Below, one piece after another: positions 32,165 to 36,383 of a stretch of 36,383 nt of DNA. This stretch comes from Lapidilactobacillus gannanensis (GTDB lineage: Bacteria > Bacillota > Bacilli > Lactobacillales > Lactobacillaceae): NCBI RefSeq assembly GCF_003946675.1, contig NZ_RHOT01000025.1:1-36383 (forward strand), read 5' to 3'. Every line of letters begins with the position of its first letter. Position 1 is the stretch's first letter. Made by a program: the position numbers and the translations under genes. Below the pieces are notes generated by a model. It saw only the letters and a list, made by a program, of their open reading frames with translations. It had not been told where the DNA came from and searched no databases.

Positions 32165-34303
32165 ATGAAACGTGAACAAGGGCAGCGGACTAACCGCGAG
32201 CATCATTCGCAGCAAGAGCGACAATCTAAGCAACATTCTAATCGATTTTGGCGCAATTTTAAAGCTTGGTGGCGCCGTTGGGAGTTAATGCGCTGGCTTA
32301 TTGCGGTATTATTAACGTTATTCTTAGCTATGTCAACTTTCTTTATTGTTAAAGCCAAAACAGCTGATGTTGATAATTTAAAGGCAACCTTAAAAACTTC
32401 AACGACGGTCATTGACGGTGATGGTGCCAGTGCCGGTAATTTGTACGCGCAAAAAGGTACTTTTGTGGAATTAACCGGTATTTCTAAACACATTCAAAAT
32501 GCGGTGATTTCAACTGAAGATCGGAGCTTCTATAAGAATTCCGGCTTTAGTGTGAAGGGGATTTTGCGTTCGGCGGTTGGCTATGTGATTCATCATGGTC
32601 AAATTACTGGTGGTGGGAGCACAATCACCCAACAGCTAGCTAAGAATATGTTATTAAGTCAGCGTCAGGCATTAAGTCGGAAAATTTCTGAGCTTTATTT
32701 GGCGGTGGAAATTAACCGTGTTTATAGTAAAGCCGATATTTTAACGATGTATTTGAATAATGCTTATTTTGGCAATGGTATTTGGGGCGTTCAGGATGCC
32801 TCCCAACGTTATTTCGGTTGTGATGCCAGTCAAGTGACTGCGGCGCAAGGTGCGACTTTAGCAGCAATGTTGCGTAATCCTACTTTCTATGATCCCATCA
32901 AGCAAAGGGCTAACGTTGTCAGTCGCCGTAATTTGGTCTTGGACTTAGAAACACAAACAGGTGCGTTAAGCGCGGATCAGGCGAAGGCCGCTAAACAGGA
33001 TAACTTAACAGTGACTAACACTTATCAGCAAAGCAGCAGTTATCGCTATCCTTATTATTTCGACGCGGTCATCAATGAAGCAATCAACGATTACCATCTA
33101 TCTGAAAGTGATGTACTCAATAAGGGTTACAAAATTTATACTAGTCTGAACCAGAAATACCAGACCCAAATGCAGGCTGCTTACAATCAAGATTGGGTGT
33201 TTCCGGCTAACGCCAGTGATGGTACGATGGCGCAATCGGGCTCAGTGGCGGTTGATCCTCAAACTGGCGGTGTGTTAGCTGTTGTTGGTCGACGAGGAGA
33301 GCATTCATTTCGTAGCTATAATTATGCGACGATGATTAAACGCCAGCCTGGTTCAACCATTAAACCGCTAGCAGTTTATGCGCCAGCACTAGCTAATGGC
33401 TATCATTATGATTCGGTATTGAAAGACGAAGATATGACTTTTGGCAAGAATAATTATCATCCGACCAATGCGAATAATCAGTATTTAGGCAAGGTGCCAA
33501 TGTATCAAGCGTTGGCTCAAAGTATTAATTTACCAGCTGTCTGGTTGTTAGATCAAATTGGCGTTAACAAGGGTGTTGCTTCAGTCGAGAACTTTGGGAT
33601 TAAGGTGCCAGAAAATGATCGTAACTTAGCGTTGGCCTTAGGTGGTCTGGAAACTGGGGTCTCACCCTTGCAAATGGCCCAAGCTTATACCGCTTTTGCT
33701 AATCAAGGTAAAATGACCACGACACATTTTATTACTAAGATTGTTGATGCAACGGGGGCAGTGATTGTAGATAACACTAAAACCAAAGAACACACAGTGC
33801 TTAGTCAAAAAAATGCCAAGGTAATGACCAGTATGTTATTAGGTGTCTTTAACGAAGGTACTGGTCAAGCTGCTAAGCCAAATGGCTATGCTGTTGCTGG
33901 TAAGACTGGTAGTACTGAAGTTCCCAGCAGTTACGGTTATGGCACTAAGGATCAGTGGGTTGTTGGTTATACGCCAGATATGGTTGTTGCCACTTGGGTC
34001 GGATTTGATAAAACAGACCAGAATCACTTCCTGCAGGGGACTAGCGTTCAAGGTGTGGCCCCAATTTTCAAATTGGAAATGGAAAATATGCTACCATACA
34101 CTAAGAATACCAGTTTTGGGACGAATGATGCGGCAACGATTGCTAAGCAGAATTCAGAATCTAGTGTAGGCAGTGGCGATTGGTTTGATGATATTGGTTC
34201 CGGTGTAAATGATGCTGTTGAAAAAGCAAAAGATGGATTCGGTAATGCTAAAAATACGATCGATCAATGGTATAATAATGTAAAAGGCCTGTTTGGCCAA
34301 TAA
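32165..34303 (+). CDS. Class A penicillin-binding protein (PBP1A/PBP2A type)
   Basis: Bifunctional peptidoglycan synthase anchored in the membrane. Of about 712 residues, the first 40 are hydrophilic and basic, and a span (WLIAVLLTLFLAMSTFFIV) follows. The GT51 domain has STEDRSFYKNSGF (catalytic Glu) and GGSTITQQLAKN. The transpeptidase domain has QPGSTIKP (Ser-x-x-Lys), SIN and KTGSTE. The C-terminus (about 650-712) is a Ser/Asn-rich tail. ATG 32165 with GGTGG 8 nt upstream is preferred over the ATGs at 32144 and 32150, which lie at or before the likely transcription start. PBP1A and PBP2A cannot be separated by eye. Confidence 0.93.
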   Translation: MKREQGQRTNREHHSQQERQSKQHSNRFWRNFKAWWRRWELMRWLIAVLLTLFLAMSTFFIVKAKTADVDNLKATLKTSTTVIDGDGASAGNLYAQKGTFVELTGISKHIQNAVISTEDRSFYKNSGFSVKGILRSAVGYVIHHGQITGGGSTITQQLAKNMLLSQRQALSRKISELYLAVEINRVYSKADILTMYLNNAYFGNGIWGVQDASQRYFGCDASQVTAAQGATLAAMLRNPTFYDPIKQRANVVSRRNLVLDLETQTGALSADQAKAAKQDNLTVTNTYQQSSSYRYPYYFDAVINEAINDYHLSESDVLNKGYKIYTSLNQKYQTQMQAAYNQDWVFPANASDGTMAQSGSVAVDPQTGGVLAVVGRRGEHSFRSYNYATMIKRQPGSTIKPLAVYAPALANGYHYDSVLKDEDMTFGKNNYHPTNANNQYLGKVPMYQALAQSINLPAVWLLDQIGVNKGVASVENFGIKVPENDRNLALALGGLETGVSPLQMAQAYTAFANQGKMTTTHFITKIVDATGAVIVDNTKTKEHTVLSQKNAKVMTSMLLGVFNEGTGQAAKPNGYAVAGKTGSTEVPSSYGYGTKDQWVVGYTPDMVVATWVGFDKTDQNHFLQGTSVQGVAPIFKLEMENMLPYTKNTSFGTNDAATIAKQNSESSVGSGDWFDDIGSGVNDAVEKAKDGFGNAKNTIDQWYNNVKGLFGQ

Positions 34304-34315
34304 GGGAGAATAATA

Positions 34316-34660
34316 ATGACAGTCAACGTTTACGATAACGCCAACGAAATGGCAGCAGCATTACGCCAAACTGATCAATACAATGCTTTAAAGGGTGCTT
34401 TTACTAAGATGAAAGCTGATCCGATTGCATATGGATTATTCCAACAAATGCAAAAATTACAAGGTGAATTAGAGCAAAAGCAAATGGCCGGGACTCAAAT
34501 TGGCGATGATGATATTCAAAGTATGCGTGATTTAAGTGATAAGCTGATGAAAATTGATGTTATGACTGAACTAATGAATAGTGAACGTGCCATGAATCAG
34601 TTGATGGATGAGATGAACCAGATCGTTTCCAAGCCAATTACTGACTTATATCATGACTAG
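34316..34660 (+). CDS. YlbF/YmcA-family protein (YheA-like)
   Basis: A 114-residue all-helical, Gln/Met-rich cytoplasmic protein of the Com_YlbF family (PF06133). It contains ALKGAFTKMKADPIAYGLFQ and a long helix of charged heptads (about 40-95). In B. subtilis, YheA sits by yhaM, as here, while YlbF and YmcA act in the Y-complex with RNase Y; YheA-like is thus preferred. GGGAG precedes the ATG. It starts 12 bp after the PBP gene. Confidence 0.85.
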   Translation: MTVNVYDNANEMAAALRQTDQYNALKGAFTKMKADPIAYGLFQQMQKLQGELEQKQMAGTQIGDDDIQSMRDLSDKLMKIDVMTELMNSERAMNQLMDEMNQIVSKPITDLYHD

Positions 34661-34729
34661 TCGCTTGCACTAGCTAACAATCGATTTATTAGGAAATATA
34701 ACTAGTTTTTTACTCTAAGGAGGTTAATT

Positions 34730-35683
34730 TTGTCTGCACAATTAGCCGATAGCAAAAATGGTGAGGCGTTAAATTTAGTCGTGTTGATCAAACACGCAGA
34801 GGTACGCGTCGCTAAAAATGGCAAGAAGTTTATCTCTTTATCATTTCAGGACCAATCGGATACGATTTCCGGAATGTTTTGGGATGCTCAAGATGCTGAT
34901 ATTCAACAGTTTACTACGGGTAAAATTGTTCACTTAAGTGGACAACGAGAAACCTATAATGGTCAGGCTCAAGTTAAAATTAGTGGTTTGAAGCTAGCTG
35001 ATCCTAGTGAGGGATTGCAAGTTAGCCAGTTTGTTAAGCAAGCGCCACTTACTGCAGAACAAATGGCAACGATAATCAATCAAGAAGTTTTTAACATTGA
35101 TAATGCCAAATGGAATCGAATTGTGCGTTTTCTCCTGCAAAAACATCAAGCAACCTTCTATCAACATCCGGCAGCTAAAAGTAACCATCATGATTTTACT
35201 GGTGGGTTAGCATTTCATACTTTGAGTATGATGCGCTTGGCGAAAGCAATTAGTCAGCAGTACCAACAGGTCAACTATGCACTGTTGCTTTCTGGGGTGT
35301 TACTGCATGACTTAGGTAAAACAATTGAACTTAGTGGTCCAGTGGGCACTGAGTATACCTTAGCTGGTAATTTAATTGGGCATATTGTGTTGATTGATGA
35401 AGAAATTGTTGAAGCTTGTCAAAGTCTGGGGATTGATCCAGCTGATGAAGACGTGATGCTATTACGGCATATGATTTTGGCCCATCATGGTTTATTAGAG
35501 TATGGGTCACCAGAACGTCCTAAATTACTGGAAGCGGAAATTTTACATCATATTGATGAACTAGATGCCTCAATTAATATGATTACGAAAGCATTACAGA
35601 AGACTGCACCAGGTGACTTTAGCGAGAAAATATTCGGTTTGGATAATCGGCGTTTCTATCAACCTAATCGCACTGAGAAATAA
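34730..35683 (+). CDS. yhaM: 3'-5' exoribonuclease YhaM
   Basis: Cytosolic RNase that trims RNA 3' ends. The 317 residues have an N-terminal OB-fold (about 12-90; VRVAKNGKKFISLSFQD, GKIVHLSGQ) and a C-terminal HD phosphohydrolase domain. The metal-binding residues are in GGLAFHTLSM, LLHDLGKTIE (His-Asp) and LRHMILAHHG, and HHIDELDASI follows. The length is typical of YhaM. Translation starts at TTG, 6 nt after a perfect AAGGAGG. Neighbouring the YheA-like gene as in Bacillus supports the call. Confidence 0.94.
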   Translation: MSAQLADSKNGEALNLVVLIKHAEVRVAKNGKKFISLSFQDQSDTISGMFWDAQDADIQQFTTGKIVHLSGQRETYNGQAQVKISGLKLADPSEGLQVSQFVKQAPLTAEQMATIINQEVFNIDNAKWNRIVRFLLQKHQATFYQHPAAKSNHHDFTGGLAFHTLSMMRLAKAISQQYQQVNYALLLSGVLLHDLGKTIELSGPVGTEYTLAGNLIGHIVLIDEEIVEACQSLGIDPADEDVMLLRHMILAHHGLLEYGSPERPKLLEAEILHHIDELDASINMITKALQKTAPGDFSEKIFGLDNRRFYQPNRTEK

Positions 35684-35784
35684 TTTGAGTTTTGAACTGT
35701 TATTATATTGGTCTTAGGCCAAGTCGTGCTCGAAATATTAAAGTCAACTATGTTAGCAATCACTAAGTATTTCAAGAGAGTCGG

Positions 35785-35870
35785 TAACCAAAGATGCTCA
35801 GCCAGTGAGCATTAATATCATATAACGGACAATTCGAATAGAATTGCTCGTTATTTTTTTGCATTGAATT
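35785..35870 (+). repeat. Dispersed intergenic repeat, copy D (5' half)
   Basis: GCTCAGCCAGTGAGCATTAA is followed by a hairpin with GACAATTCG and GAATTGCTCG and TTTTTTTGC, all matching copy A in the same order. The TTTGAGAACAC part of the family is missing; ATTTTAGTTCGGTC may be its remnant. Confidence 0.65.
35822..35860 (+). terminator. Terminator after yhaM
   Basis: ATAACG and CAATTC (35822-35835) pair with GAATTG and CGTTAT (35841-35854) around a 5-nt loop, followed by seven T. It lies inside repeat copy D. Confidence 0.85.
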
Positions 35871-36140
35871 TTAGTTCGGTCTATTTTTTTGAGCATATTT
35901 GCATTGGTTTGTGCCACTAACTTCTGTTCAGAAATACTTAGTAAAACAGTTTTTTCTATATGTTGGCTATTGAAGAATCCAGGTCATATTTGCAAGGCTG
36001 ATAAAAAAAATCGATAAAAGTAAAAATAACTTTTTTATGCGTCAGTTATTACAGACTCGATGTTTACAAAAGATAGCTTGATTCTTTATTGAATTTATAT
36101 GCAATGTTATTACCTGTGGTAGCTTTTTTTGTTTTTTTAC

Positions 36141-36169
36141 TTGAATCGTATGTAGATAGTTGCTATACT
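36141..36169 (+). promoter_or_regulatory. rRNA operon promoter P1
   Basis: TTGAAT (36141-36146), a 17-bp spacer and TATACT (36164-36169) with TGC in front (extended -10). AT-rich DNA lies upstream, typical of UP elements. The DNA from 35871 to 36140 has no gene. Confidence 0.85.
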
Positions 36170-36247
36170 AGTCAAGCACGCGAGGTTAGGAAATTCTTTT
36201 TGAAGCGACAAACTTTTACTTATTACTTGTCGTTATCAAAAAAGTGC

Positions 36248-36276
36248 TTGACTTTAAGATTTGTGCGCGATATACT
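36248..36276 (+). promoter_or_regulatory. rRNA operon promoter P2
   Basis: TTGACT (36248-36253), a 17-bp spacer and TATACT (36271-36276), 107 bp after P1. Tandem promoters at this spacing are normal for rRNA operons. Confidence 0.9.
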
Positions 36277-36311
36277 AATTGAGTTGCTGTTACAACAACA
36301 GCGATTTGGTA

Positions 36312-36383
36312 GATCTTTGAAAACTGAACAAAGTTTCGAAAATGTGCAGGGCTCATGACAACTTCGGTTGTTGTGATCAAGTA
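36312..36383 (+). promoter_or_regulatory. rRNA leader with boxA, runs off the window
   Basis: GATCTTTGAAAACTGAACAA (36312-36331) matches the boxA-type antitermination leader preceding 16S rRNA in lactobacilli. A hairpin ACAAC-TTCG-GTTGT (36358-36371) that can extend outward with G-T pairs follows. The 16S rRNA gene itself is not reached. Confidence 0.8.

Noticed and set aside
36089..36358. 89-codon open frame at the right end
   Set aside because: It overlaps both rRNA promoters and the boxA leader, lacks a ribosome binding site and has no protein-like pattern.

Overview
The window looks like a chromosome segment from a low-to-moderate GC Gram-positive of the family Lactobacillaceae. This rests on the conserved order murA-mbl-(EpuA-like)-yidD-DUF2969-rodA, a sufCDSUB operon led by a short lipoyl-carrier gene, a tRNA cluster without encoded CCA ends, AGGAGG-type ribosome binding sites and several TTG starts. 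Species cannot be decided from the sequence alone.

Layout. (1) 0.2-5.8 kb: a YczE-like membrane protein, then a cell-envelope block (DUF1146, murA, mbl, EpuA-like, yidD, DUF2969, rodA) for peptidoglycan precursor synthesis and rod elongation. (2) 5.9-11.4 kb: the suf operon for Fe-S cluster assembly (H-protein-like carrier, sufC, D, S, U, B), driven by an extended -10 promoter that lies inside a palindrome. (3) 11.4-13.7 kb: two unknown membrane proteins and a membrane-anchored L,D-transpeptidase. (4) 13.7-15.0 kb: tandem promoters and eleven tRNA genes (Glu, Ser, fMet, Asp, Phe, Tyr, Trp, His, Gln, Cys, Leu), ending at a strong terminator. (5) 15.1-20.1 kb: a decayed temperate element beside the tRNA cluster, with a tyrosine integrase, an unknown 98-residue protein, a membrane-anchored two-repeat surface protein, an ImmA-type protease and a CI-like repressor. 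A large dyad-symmetric control region follows. Beyond its rightward promoter the lytic genes are missing, and an ISL3-family element with a doubly damaged transposase takes their place. (6) 20.1-24.0 kb: an Ica/Pga-type exopolysaccharide operon (acyltransferase, glycosyltransferase, small PgaD-like subunit, deacetylase) and a small DUF3955-like gene. (7) 24.4-30.8 kb: an ANT(6)-like nucleotidyltransferase and a BMP-type nucleoside ABC importer with a cre-overlapped promoter. (8) 31.1-35.7 kb: an RluA-family pseudouridine synthase (minus strand), a class A penicillin-binding protein, a YlbF-family protein and the exoribonuclease YhaM. (9) 35.7 kb to the end: tandem rRNA promoters and the boxA leader of an rRNA operon whose 16S gene should start just outside the window.

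The most unusual structure outside genes is a family of dispersed intergenic repeats (11.46-11.62, 12.39-12.47, about 24.0-24.1, 30.84-30.98 and 35.79-35.87 kb, possibly also 2.57-2.70 kb). They sit downstream of operons. Several carry a Rho-independent terminator, and the best copies end in TGTGACA-like inverted repeats. The second notable region is the defective prophage: it keeps only its immunity and integration side, has a 77-bp dyad centred on its promoter, and contains rightward terminators inside a leftward-transcribed module.
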